DNA of 16,155 nt, taken from Oscillospiraceae bacterium (lineage in GTDB: Bacteria > Bacillota > Clostridia > Oscillospirales > Ruminococcaceae). The DNA is taken from NCBI GenBank assembly GCA_031253365.1, contig JAIRWE010000162.1, positions 1 to 16,155 of the forward strand, written 5' to 3'. Both the position numbers and the translations under genes were made by a program. The notes beneath the pieces were generated by a model, which was given only the letters and a program-made list of their open reading frames with translations, was not told the origin of the DNA and did not search any database. Position 1 is the first letter of the stretch. Each line of letters starts with the position of its first letter. Positions 1-8,544 of the stretch are shown piece by piece.

Positions 1-640
1 GTTTACCCGGTTTGTTGAGTATCAAATCGCTGACGGTTATTTTTCCCACGTCGTGAAGCTGCGCCGACGGAAGCAGCAAGGATATATCCCAACCGGACAT
101 TTCATCGGCGTAAACCCCGGTTCTCATAAGCTCGTTTACGAGAAGCTCCAGATACTTTTGCGTCCGCGAGATGTGCCCGCCCGTCACCTTGTCGCGGCTT
201 TCAACCAAGTCCGCAATCACTTTTATCGTCGCGTTATGGATATTGCGCACGGAACGCAGGCTTTCCTTGATTAACCTGTCCGTTTCGATGTGCGTTTCTA
301 TCCTTTTGAGCAAAACGGGAGGCGAAAACGGCTTGTTGATAAAATCAAGCGCCCCCATCTCGAAGCCGCGTATTTCAAAATCCGCGTCGTGCTTCGCCGT
401 GAGGAACACGACGGGTATGGAGCTTAACTTCACGTCCGCTTTCAGCGCCGACATAGCCTCGAAGCCGTTCATCTCCGGCATCTCAACGTCCAAAAGAATT
501 AAATCCGGGGTAATCCTCTCCAAAAGTTTGAACATCTTCGCGGCGGAAGGCAGCGTGAATGTTTCATAAACATCGCTCAACGCGGCTTGAATCGCCATCA
601 GGTTGGTGTCGCTGTCGTCCGTGATAAAGATTGTTTTCAT
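1..640 (-). CDS. Response regulator with receiver + HD-GYP domains (3' part beyond window)
   Basis: The first 213 residues are visible. Residues 1-120 are a receiver domain: acidic pair D8/D9, phosphoacceptor D51 in LLDVEMPEMNG, T81 and switch Lys K103 in INKPF. After a helical linker, an HD-GYP phosphohydrolase domain begins at about residue 140, with GGHISRT (H156) and LHDVGK (H196, D197). The GYP motif itself lies beyond the left edge. The family hydrolyses cyclic di-GMP, or signals through the HD-GYP fold, in response to phosphorylation (RpfG-like layout); it is cytosolic. The start is the ATG at 638-640 with GGAGG about 8 bases upstream. It lies downstream of a tautomerase gene with a hairpin between them and no obvious promoter of its own. 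Domain calls are secure. Enzyme activity cannot be judged because the domain is cut. No sensor kinase is visible. Confidence 0.9.
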   Translation of the reverse strand, partial: MKTIFITDDSDTNLMAIQAALSDVYETFTLPSAAKMFKLLERITPDLILLDVEMPEMNGFEAMSALKADVKLSSIPVVFLTAKHDADFEIRGFEMGALDFINKPFSPPVLLKRIETHIETDRLIKESLRSVRNIHNATIKVIADLVESRDKVTGGHISRTQKYLELLVNELMRTGVYADEMSGWDISLLLPSAQLHDVGKITVSDLILNKPGK

Positions 641-667
641 AAAGTCAACCTCCGAGGGCAACCCCCG

Positions 668-701
668 AAAACCCCTGTCGTTTCGGCGCGGCAGGGGTTT
701 T
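668..701 (-). terminator. Rho-independent terminator after the tautomerase gene
   Basis: A perfect 10-bp stem pairs AAAACCCCTG (668-677) with CAGGGGTTTT (692-701), with a 14-base loop. Read on the minus strand it ends in a run of T, just after the tautomerase stop codon and before the HD-GYP regulator. It could also act as an attenuator, because no clear promoter lies between it and the regulator. Confidence 0.75.
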
Positions 702-716
702 TACGGTCGGGTGTTT

Positions 717-953
717 CTACAACAACGATTTCGGGTCGTACTTCGCCTTGACAAGCACCTTATCGCCTTTTTCGCTCACTTCCGACTTAAAGACGTCCTG
801 CCATTCCCGCGACGTGTAGTCCTCCACGGAAACGGTGATGTAGGTGTCGCCGATACCAAGCGTGTCCATAACGGCTTTTTTGCAGGCTTGGGCGATTTGC
901 TCCTTTTGGCTGTCGCTTCTGCCTTTCAGCATTTTTACCGACACGTGCGGCAT
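717..953 (-). CDS. PptA/YdcE-like tautomerase (4-oxalocrotonate tautomerase family)
   Basis: This 78-residue protein begins MPHVSVKM, so after loss of Met the catalytic N-terminal Pro is in place. The family uses Pro1 as a general base for keto-enol tautomerisation. At 78 residues it is longer than the classic 62-residue enzyme and matches the E. coli PptA type (77 residues, also starting MPH). The central SREWQDVFKSEV resembles the Trp-containing segment of PptA, from memory. The natural substrate of PptA-type enzymes is not established. The start is set by AAAGGAGG just upstream on the minus strand. The gene overlaps the end of the HAD gene by 19 bases in a different frame, so the two are probably translationally coupled. 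It is the last gene of the GH13-HAD-tautomerase operon before a hairpin terminator. The family call is strong; the substrate is unknown. Confidence 0.85.
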   Translation of the reverse strand: MPHVSVKMLKGRSDSQKEQIAQACKKAVMDTLGIGDTYITVSVEDYTSREWQDVFKSEVSEKGDKVLVKAKYDPKSLL

Positions 954-1606
954 AATCCTTCCTCCTTTATGATGTCTATTATCTTACCGAGGGAATCCAC
1001 TTTCCGAAACGCCATCCTTTCGACCTCCTTCGGAATGTCGAGCATATCCTTCACGTAAACGCACCTTATCCCCGCCGAAACGGCGGAGGACACGCCGTTT
1101 TCGCTGTCTTCGACAGCTATACATTCGCCGCGCCCGAACCCCGTTATCTCCGCGGCTCTGGCGTAAGGGTCGGGGAACGGTTTCCCCCGTTCGGTGTCGT
1201 CCCCGCCGACCACCCCGAAGAAGCGGTTCGCTATCCCCGACGAAGTCAGGTCCTCCATGGCGGCGTTATGGCTTGTGGAAGTCACGATTAACGATTTTAC
1301 GCCGTTCGCGTCGAGGAAATCGCTCAACTCGACGAAACCCGCCTTCACGGGGATGCCGTTCGCCTTTTTGTAATTGTACACCCACGAAGCCGCGAAAGGG
1401 AATGTCCGGTCGAAAACCTTGTCGTCGCCGTAGGTTTCGTTTATCAGCTTTTTGCACAGCCTGACCGACAAACCCACGCACTTGTTGAAAAGCTCCTCGC
1501 TGAACTCGTGCGTTTCCTTGTCGAACGCGGCTTTCCACGCCTTTTTGTACATGGGTTCGGTGTCCAACACCGTCCCGTCCATATCAAAAAAGACAGCTTT
1601 TATCAT
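935..1606 (-). CDS. HAD superfamily hydrolase, beta-phosphoglucomutase/phosphatase-like
   Basis: This 223-residue cytosolic protein has a Rossmannoid HAD core with a helical cap. Motif I is FFDMDGT (nucleophile D8, acid/base D10), motif II is the Thr/Ser of LIVTSTS, motif III is the Lys of RGKPFPDPY, and motif IV is VEDSENGVSSA. The layout fits subfamily IA proteins of the beta-phosphoglucomutase, phosphoglycolate phosphatase or sugar-phosphate phosphatase type. An adjacent GH13 enzyme makes a sugar-phosphate substrate plausible, but motifs alone cannot separate a mutase from a phosphatase. The start chosen is the ATG at 1604-1606, because GGAGG lies 7 bases before it. An in-frame upstream ATG at 1648 would add 14 unrelated residues and has no such site. 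It lies 42 bases after the GH13 stop, and its end overlaps the tautomerase start by 19 bases. Confidence 0.88.
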   Translation of the reverse strand: MIKAVFFDMDGTVLDTEPMYKKAWKAAFDKETHEFSEELFNKCVGLSVRLCKKLINETYGDDKVFDRTFPFAASWVYNYKKANGIPVKAGFVELSDFLDANGVKSLIVTSTSHNAAMEDLTSSGIANRFFGVVGGDDTERGKPFPDPYARAAEITGFGRGECIAVEDSENGVSSAVSAGIRCVYVKDMLDIPKEVERMAFRKVDSLGKIIDIIKEEGLCRTCR

Positions 1607-1648
1607 AAGGCGACCTCCGACGGGGAAATTCGGCGAACAAGAACGCAA

Positions 1649-3271
1649 TCAATCGCGATCCGATTTTATTCCGCGTTTGGCTTCCCATTCGACATACGCG
1701 TTCCTTGCCTGTTCGACGGCCTCGCAACCGGCGTCGTCCGCGCCGCTCGCGCCGTCCGTCACGACAAAAACGGGTAATCCGTATTTCTTGGCCATCTCTT
1801 TGACTTCCGAAACGAATTGCCTTGCTTTTACCGTCTTTTCGTCGGGCTTTTCCGGAGCCGCGGCGACCGCGTCGGGTTCCCGCGCCTTTACGGCGTCGCC
1901 GGCGGGGGGAACCGCGCTTTCGGGTATATCGAAATCTATCGGCTTATTGACGAGTACCGCCGCCCCGAACGCGGGCAATTCCAGGGGCTTCGAGGCGTCG
2001 ACCTTTCTGCCCGACAGCGCGTCCGTGAATTCGCCCTGCCGGTTTACATTGAACGTGAAGGCCTTGTCGTCCGCGTTAAGGAGCGTAATCGCGACCGAGT
2101 CGCCGCTCTCCCTCACGAACGAGAATTGGCGGTTCAAAAGCTGCTGCTGCGCGTAACTGCCCTCGTACAGGGCGGGTACCCGGGAATGTAAACGGGTCAG
2201 CTTCATAATCAGCTTGGCTATATCGCCGTTCGTGTCATAATTCCTGATGTCGAATTCCGGGCGCAGGGCGTAATCCCCCACGCTTTTGTCCCCGCTTTGC
2301 CCGTACTCGCTGCCGTAATATACGCTCGGAACCCCCGGCATGGTGAACATCAGGGTATAAGCGGCGGGAAGATGCTTAAATTCCGAAAGGCGGGAGGCAA
2401 TGCGCGAAACGTCGTGGTTGTCGAGGAAACACAGCAGCTTCTTCCCCCTGTATATCGTCCAGCCTTCCTTCCCGAACTGACGGTTGAGCGAATAGGCGAT
2501 TTCAAACATATTCAGCTCGTTGAAGCTGGAATACAGCCCTTTATAGCACTCGTAATTCGTCACGCTGTCGAGCATCTCGGGGTTCATCCACTTGTTGTAA
2601 TCGCCGTGCAGGGTTTCCCCTAGCAGCCAAAAATCGCTTTTCAGCCCCTTGCAGTGGGAACGCAGCTCTTTCAGGAAGTTCAGGTCGAGGCAGTACGCCA
2701 CGTCCAATCTCAGCCCGTCTATGCCGTAATCCGCGACCCACCCGGAAATCACGCTTTTCAGATAATCGCGGACGGCGGGATTCGCCAGGTTAAGTTTGAC
2801 CAACTCATAATGCCCTTCCCACCCCTCGTAAAAGAAGCCGTCGCCGTAATTGGAATTGCCGTCGCGGATATGGAACCAGTCCTTAAACTCGCTCCCCCAC
2901 TTTTTTTCGCGGACATCCTTGAATTTGACGAATTCCCGCCCCACGTGGTTAAACACGCCGTCGAGGATAATCCTTACGCCGTTTTCGTGAAAGGCGTCGC
3001 AAACCTTCTTGAAATCCGCGTTTGTTCCCAGACGGGAATCGACCTTGGTGTAGTCGGCGGTGTCGTAACCGTGCGCCGACGACTCGAAAAGCGGGTTGAA
3101 CAGCACGGCGTTGAAGCCCAGCCGTTTAATCTCGGGAATATGGTTTATGACTTTCAGGATTTTCGCCTCGCTTTTGCCGGGAACAAAGGGCGTAAAACTG
3201 TTTTCGCGCTCCGCCCCGCAGTAGCCGAGAGGGTAAATTTGATAAATTACCGCGTTATTGAACCATTCCAT
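1649..3271 (-). CDS. GH13 alpha-amylase family glycoside hydrolase with C-terminal extension
   Basis: This 540-residue protein cleaves or rearranges alpha-glucosidic bonds, most likely in maltodextrins. It starts straight into the (beta/alpha)8 barrel (AVIYQIYPLGYCG), with no signal peptide and no N-terminal carbohydrate module, so it is probably a cytosolic maltodextrinase or alpha-glucosidase. The GH13 regions are complete: DGVFNHVG (104-111), GLRLDVA with nucleophile D190, LLGETLHG with acid/base E219, and FLDNHDVSR with stabiliser D287. A beta-sandwich C domain follows to about residue 443. Then comes a Pro/Ala/Glu-rich linker and an unusual last ~55 residues (VFVVTDGASG, NAYVEWEAKRG). 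It is the first gene of its operon, with HAD and tautomerase genes downstream. The start ATG (3269-3271) has AAAGGA upstream at somewhat long spacing. The GH13 subfamily is not assigned. Confidence 0.93.
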   Translation of the reverse strand: MEWFNNAVIYQIYPLGYCGAERENSFTPFVPGKSEAKILKVINHIPEIKRLGFNAVLFNPLFESSAHGYDTADYTKVDSRLGTNADFKKVCDAFHENGVRIILDGVFNHVGREFVKFKDVREKKWGSEFKDWFHIRDGNSNYGDGFFYEGWEGHYELVKLNLANPAVRDYLKSVISGWVADYGIDGLRLDVAYCLDLNFLKELRSHCKGLKSDFWLLGETLHGDYNKWMNPEMLDSVTNYECYKGLYSSFNELNMFEIAYSLNRQFGKEGWTIYRGKKLLCFLDNHDVSRIASRLSEFKHLPAAYTLMFTMPGVPSVYYGSEYGQSGDKSVGDYALRPEFDIRNYDTNGDIAKLIMKLTRLHSRVPALYEGSYAQQQLLNRQFSFVRESGDSVAITLLNADDKAFTFNVNRQGEFTDALSGRKVDASKPLELPAFGAAVLVNKPIDFDIPESAVPPAGDAVKAREPDAVAAAPEKPDEKTVKARQFVSEVKEMAKKYGLPVFVVTDGASGADDAGCEAVEQARNAYVEWEAKRGIKSDRD

Positions 3272-3306
3272 AGTATGATACCCGTCCTTTACAAATTATT
3301 TCCCCT

Positions 3307-3335
3307 ATTCTACCACTATTTCGGCAATTTGTCAA
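3307..3335 (-). promoter_or_regulatory. Sigma-A promoter of the GH13-HAD-tautomerase operon
   Basis: Read on the minus strand: -35 TTGACA (3330-3335), 17-base spacer, -10 TAGAAT (3307-3312). Five of six -10 bases match consensus and the -35 is perfect. It would start transcription near 3300, about 30 bases before the GH13 start codon. The -35 lies inside the palindrome at 3324-3351. Confidence 0.75.
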
Positions 3336-3351
3336 TAATTAAACAAATTGC
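3324..3351. promoter_or_regulatory. Palindrome enclosing a Rex-like operator
   Basis: GCAATTTGT (3324-3332) and ACAAATTGC (3343-3351) form a perfect 9-bp inverted repeat with a 10-bp spacer. The inner 18 bases (3329-3346), TTGTCAATAATTAAACAA, match the Firmicute Rex consensus TTGTTAA-N4-TTAACAA at 12 of 14 fixed positions. The site covers the -35 of the minus-strand promoter and lies about 75 bases upstream of the hydrogenase -10. Rex binding is inferred; another dimeric regulator could bind here. Confidence 0.55.
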
Positions 3352-3416
3352 ATAAAAAAATCACTGTTTTTTTCGTAAAATAATTAAAAAATCACATAGA
3401 TTTTTTTCCCCGAATG

Positions 3417-3425
3417 TGCTATAAT
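3417..3425 (+). promoter_or_regulatory. Extended -10 promoter of the hydrogenase operon
   Basis: TGC followed by a perfect TATAAT (3420-3425) makes an extended -10 element. No good -35 is present at 17-18 bases, which extended -10 promoters can tolerate. Transcription would start near 3432, about 35 bases before the hydC ATG. Two A6TCAC direct repeats (3355-3364 and 3386-3395) lie just upstream. Confidence 0.65.
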
Positions 3426-3466
3426 GGACTTTGTTATGATTTTATCAATTTGGTAAGGAGGCAATT

Positions 3467-3958
3467 ATGGCTTTTAAGAAATGCGCCGTTCCTTTCGCGG
3501 GGACAGCGGAGCAGGAAAGAGCGCTGTTCGCGGTTATCAACGAACACAAAAGTATTTCAGGCGCGCTCATGCCCGTTTTACAAGGGGCGCAGGAGATTTA
3601 CGGGTATCTCCCCATCGAGGTGCAGACGGTCATCGCGGAGGAAATGGGCGTTCCGCTCGAAAAGGTATACGGGATTGCCACGTTTTATTCGCAGTTCTCG
3701 CTCAACCCGAAAGGGAAATACAAAATTTCCGTGTGCATGGGAACCGCCTGCTACGTCAGGGGGGCGGGCGAAGTTCTCAAAAAACTTCAAGAAAATCTGG
3801 GCATAGAACCCGGCGGCATAACCCCCGACGGGAAGTTTTCCTTGGAGGACTGCCGTTGCATCGGCGCCTGCGGTCTGGCGCCCGTAATTATGATAAACGA
3901 CGACGTTTACGGCAGGCTCACGGGGAAAGAAATCGGCGACATACTGGCTAAATACTGA
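3467..3958 (+). CDS. hydC: [FeFe]-hydrogenase subunit HydC (NuoE-like [2Fe-2S] protein)
   Basis: This 163-residue NuoE-family protein has an N-terminal helical region followed by a thioredoxin-like [2Fe-2S] domain. The cluster ligands are complete: C90 and C95 in CMGTAC, and C131 and C135 in CIGAC, the C-x4-C ... C-x3-C pattern of 24-kDa subunits. In multimeric bifurcating hydrogenases this subunit docks on the flavin subunit HydB and holds a side cluster for electron transfer. The start ATG is preceded by AAGGAGG at 5-base spacing. It is the first gene of the five-gene operon and ends one base before the next start codon, so translation is probably coupled. NuoE also occurs in complex I and NAD-dependent formate dehydrogenases, but hydB and hydA downstream settle the assignment. 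Confidence 0.93.
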   Translation: MAFKKCAVPFAGTAEQERALFAVINEHKSISGALMPVLQGAQEIYGYLPIEVQTVIAEEMGVPLEKVYGIATFYSQFSLNPKGKYKISVCMGTACYVRGAGEVLKKLQENLGIEPGGITPDGKFSLEDCRCIGACGLAPVIMINDDVYGRLTGKEIGDILAKY

Positions 3959-3959
3959 T

Positions 3960-4517
3960 ATGATGACGGAATTGTCCCTCAACATCCTTGACGTGGCGCA
4001 AAACAGCATCAAAGCGGGTGCCAAGCTGATTGAGATAAGCGTCGAAATCGACAACGCCGCGGACAGCCTCACCGTCAGAATCGACGACGACGGTTGCGGG
4101 ATGAGCGGCGAGCAGTTGGCGAAGGTGACCGACCCGTTTTTCACCACGCGCGGCACGAGGAGCGTGGGGTTGGGCGTTTCGTTCTTCAAGCAGGCGGCGG
4201 AAATGACGGGGGGCGGCTTCGAAATAACTTCCGAATCCGGCAAAGGCACCAAGGTTAAGGCGACGTTCGTGCTGAGCAGCATCGACCGTCTGCCGCTGGG
4301 CGATATGTGTTCGACGGTGGAAACGCTGATAGTTTACAACACGGGGATTGATTTTGTTTACCGCTATCGCGTCGACGAAACGGAGTTCACGCTTTCAACG
4401 GCGCAAATGCGCGATATTCTGGGCGGCGTCTCGCTCGACGCGCCCGACGTCGTTGAATACGTCAGGGGATTTCTTAAAGAAAACACCGACGAGTGCGACA
4501 AAGGAAAAATATATTAA
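3960..4517 (+). CDS. Stand-alone histidine-kinase-type ATPase domain protein in the hydrogenase operon
   Basis: This 185-residue protein has one clear domain, a Bergerat-fold (HATPase_c) ATP-binding module. The N box is LDVAQNSIKAG (N15), the G1 box DDDGCGM (42-48), the F-box region TDPFFTTRG, the G2 box SVGLGVSF, and a late FEITSESGKGTKVKATF strand. There is no DHp helix pair with a phosphorylatable His, no sensor domain and no membrane segment, so it is not a complete histidine kinase. The last ~80 residues are unassigned. Single-domain relatives of this fold include anti-sigma kinases (SpoIIAB, RsbW). From memory, such a gene recurs at this place in clostridial hydrogenase operons; its role is unknown to me. 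The start (3960, or ATG at 3963) follows the hydC stop by one base with no clear ribosome site, pointing to coupled translation. Confidence 0.85.
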   Translation: MMTELSLNILDVAQNSIKAGAKLIEISVEIDNAADSLTVRIDDDGCGMSGEQLAKVTDPFFTTRGTRSVGLGVSFFKQAAEMTGGGFEITSESGKGTKVKATFVLSSIDRLPLGDMCSTVETLIVYNTGIDFVYRYRVDETEFTLSTAQMRDILGGVSLDAPDVVEYVRGFLKENTDECDKGKIY

Positions 4518-4533
4518 GCAAAGGAGATTACAA

Positions 4534-4908
4534 ATGAAGTCATTAGCGGAATTACAGGCAATCAAAGAAAAAATGCAAGGTCAGGTGAATTTGCGCGACA
4601 ACGATAAATCCGTCCGCGTCGTCGTGGGAATGGCGACCTGCGGAATAGCGGCGGGGGCGAGACCGGTTCTCCAAGCCTTTTCGGACCTTGTGCAAAAAAA
4701 CGGGCTTAACGACGTTTCGGTGACGCAGACGGGCTGCATAGGTCTGTGCCAATACGAGCCGATTGTGGAAATCACCCGTCCCGGCGAGGAGAAAATAACT
4801 TATATAAACATGGACGCCGACAAAGCGAAAGAGGTGGTCGAACAGCACCTCATGCGCGGCGTTGTCGTCGCGGACTATACCATCAACAGCTCCGGAATGG
4901 CGAAATAA
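4534..4908 (+). CDS. Thioredoxin-like (2Fe-2S) ferredoxin-type subunit (HydD-like)
   Basis: This 124-residue protein of the thioredoxin-like ferredoxin family (NuoE C-terminal domain type) sits in the slot often filled by a small accessory subunit in clostridial HydABC operons. Only three cysteines are present: C36 in GMATCGIAAGA, and C68 and C72 in TGCIGLC. By alignment with hydC and the hydB N terminus, the first ligand of the usual C-x4-C pair is Val31 here. Cluster binding is therefore uncertain: three Cys plus another ligand, or no cluster at all. The start is the ATG at 4534 with AAGGAG 7 bases upstream. The frame stays open upstream to 4348 but lies antiparallel to no gene signal and overlaps the ATPase gene. 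The gap to hydB is 22 bases. The family call is firm; function as an electron carrier is inferred. Confidence 0.87.
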   Translation: MKSLAELQAIKEKMQGQVNLRDNDKSVRVVVGMATCGIAAGARPVLQAFSDLVQKNGLNDVSVTQTGCIGLCQYEPIVEITRPGEEKITYINMDADKAKEVVEQHLMRGVVVADYTINSSGMAK

Positions 4909-4930
4909 AACGAAAGGATTGGTAATATAA

Positions 4931-6724
<1,794 letters not shown>

Positions 6725-6737
6725 AAAGGAAGATTTT

Positions 6738-8492
6738 ATGGTCAATATAAAATTCAACGGAAAAGAATGTGCCGTGGCGGAGGGGCTGACCATAGTCGAG
6801 GCCGCCCGCGAAAACGGCGTGAACATTCCCACCCTGTGCTGGCTGAAGGATATGAACGAAATAGGCGCCTGCCGCATTTGCGTGGTGGAAATGGACGGCG
6901 CGAGAAGCCTTGTCGCGTCTTGCGTGTACAAGCTGTCAAAATTCGACGAGGGGAAGAATATCCTGACGCAGTCGCCCACCGTTCTCGAAAGCAGGAAAAC
7001 GACCTTACAGCTGATGCTGTCCGACCACAACAGGAAGTGCCTTTCCTGCGTGATGAGCGGCGGGTGCGAATTGCAGACGCTGTGCCGCGAAGCGGGCGTG
7101 GACGACGAAAACCGTTTCGAGGGTGAAACCAAGGATTGCGACACGGATAATTCGGCGGCGCATATGTACCGCGATAATTCCAAGTGCATTAACTGCCGCC
7201 GTTGCGTCGCCGCCTGCGAACACCAGCGCGTCGGCGTTATCGGCGCGAACGAGCGCGGCTTCAGAACCGAAATCACCTGCGCGTTCGATATGCCCCTGGC
7301 GGAAACCGCGTGCGTTTCCTGCGGGCAGTGCATAAACGTCTGCCCGACGGGCGCGCTTTCGGAAAAGGACGACACCGGCAAGGTATGGGAGGCGCTCAAC
7401 GACCCCGAAAAAGTCGTCGTCGTGCAGACCGCCCCCGCGGTAAGGGCGGCGTTGGGCGAAGCGTTCGGGCTGCCCGTGGGGACGTGCGTCGAAGGGAAGA
7501 TGGCGACGGCTTTACGGAAACTGGGGTTCGACGCGGTGTTCGACACCAATTTCGGGGCGGACCTGACGATTATGGAGGAGTCGAACGAGCTTATCGGGCG
7601 GATTAAGAACAACGGCGTTTTGCCGATGATTACCTCCTGCTCCCCGGGCTGGATAAGATACTGCGAGGCTTATTATCCCGAACTGCTCCCGAATCTGTCA
7701 AGCTGCAAATCTCCGCAGCAAATGAACGGGGCGATTACCAAAACCTACTGGGCGGAGAAAATGAACGTCGACCCGGCGAAAATCGTCAGCGTGTCGGTAA
7801 TGCCCTGCACGGCGAAAAAGTTTGAGATTTCCCGCCGCAATCAATCCGGGCAGGGGACTTATCCCGACCTTGATATTTCGATAACGACCCGCGAGTTGGC
7901 GCGGATGATTGACAAGGCGAGGATACGGTTCGCGGATTTACCCGACGGCGGGTTTGATTCCCCGCTCGGCAACGGTTCCGGCGCGGCGGTTATATTCGGG
8001 GCGACGGGCGGCGTCATGGAAGCGGCGTTGCGGACGGCGGTATGGAAGCTGACCGGGGAAGACGCGGACAGCCCGATTGAATTCAAAGAAGTACGCGGCG
8101 TAAAGGGCGTTAAAACCGCCGCCTGCAAAGCGAACGGCGTTGAAATCAACGTCGCGGTGGCGAGCGGCTTGGATAACGCGCGAACGCTCATTGAAAAAGT
8201 CAAAAGCGGGGAAATAAAGGCGCATTTCATTGAAATCATGGCGTGTCCCGGCGGTTGCGTCAACGGCGGGGGGCAAATCAGGGTGCCGAGCCAAATCCGC
8301 AATTTCACGGATATACGCGCCGAAAGGGCGGGCGTCCTTTACCGCCTTGACGAAAACAACAAGGTCGCGCGCAAATCCCACGAAAGCCCCGACATCAAAC
8401 AGGTTTACGGGGAATTCCTGAGCGAGCCGGGCAGCCATAAGGCGCACGAGCTTCTGCACACGAGCTATAAGGCGTCCAATCTGCGAAAATAG
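6738..8492 (+). CDS. hydA: [FeFe]-hydrogenase catalytic subunit HydA (group A3-like)
   Basis: This 584-residue cytosolic enzyme carries the H-cluster and reversibly makes H2. Accessory clusters: plant-type [2Fe-2S] (C34, C45, C48, C62); the His-ligated [4Fe-4S] (H97, C101, C104, C110); and two [4Fe-4S] sets (C150/C153/C156/C160 and C192/C195/C198/C202). The H-cluster domain has L1 TSCSPGW (299-305), L2 MPCTAKKFE with C357, and L3 EIMACPGGCVNGGGQ with C503 and C507. Length and cluster content match clostridial CpI-type and HydABC-type subunits. L1 has Ser302 where CpI has Cys300, and L3 ends GGGQI rather than GGGQP. The operon with hydC and hydB marks it as the NAD/ferredoxin-dependent bifurcating type. 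The ATG follows AAAGGAAG. No HydE, HydF or HydG maturases are in the window, so they must lie elsewhere. Confidence 0.95.
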   Translation: MVNIKFNGKECAVAEGLTIVEAARENGVNIPTLCWLKDMNEIGACRICVVEMDGARSLVASCVYKLSKFDEGKNILTQSPTVLESRKTTLQLMLSDHNRKCLSCVMSGGCELQTLCREAGVDDENRFEGETKDCDTDNSAAHMYRDNSKCINCRRCVAACEHQRVGVIGANERGFRTEITCAFDMPLAETACVSCGQCINVCPTGALSEKDDTGKVWEALNDPEKVVVVQTAPAVRAALGEAFGLPVGTCVEGKMATALRKLGFDAVFDTNFGADLTIMEESNELIGRIKNNGVLPMITSCSPGWIRYCEAYYPELLPNLSSCKSPQQMNGAITKTYWAEKMNVDPAKIVSVSVMPCTAKKFEISRRNQSGQGTYPDLDISITTRELARMIDKARIRFADLPDGGFDSPLGNGSGAAVIFGATGGVMEAALRTAVWKLTGEDADSPIEFKEVRGVKGVKTAACKANGVEINVAVASGLDNARTLIEKVKSGEIKAHFIEIMACPGGCVNGGGQIRVPSQIRNFTDIRAERAGVLYRLDENNKVARKSHESPDIKQVYGEFLSEPGSHKAHELLHTSYKASNLRK

Positions 8493-8501
8493 CCCATATC
8501 A

Positions 8502-8536
8502 AAAAGCCGCGCCGTTTCGTGAACGGCGCGGCTTTT
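8502..8536. terminator. Bidirectional terminator between hydA and the ABC transporter gene
   Basis: GCCGCGCCGTT (8506-8516) pairs perfectly with AACGGCGCGGC (8522-8532) around a 5-base loop, flanked by A4 on the left and T4 on the right. This gives a T tail on either strand. It sits between the convergent stop codons of hydA (8492) and the ABC transporter gene (8545) and would serve both operons. Confidence 0.92.
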
Positions 8537-8544
8537 ATTTTGCT

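Noticed and set aside
1607..1648. Longer start for the HAD gene (ATG at 1648)
   Set aside because: GGAGG lies 7 bases before the ATG at 1606, and HAD proteins start just before the DMDGT motif; the extra 14 residues look like untranslated sequence.
4348..4533. N-terminal extension of the ferredoxin-like gene
   Set aside because: It overlaps the ATPase gene in another frame and has no ribosome site; AAGGAG before 4534 sets the start.
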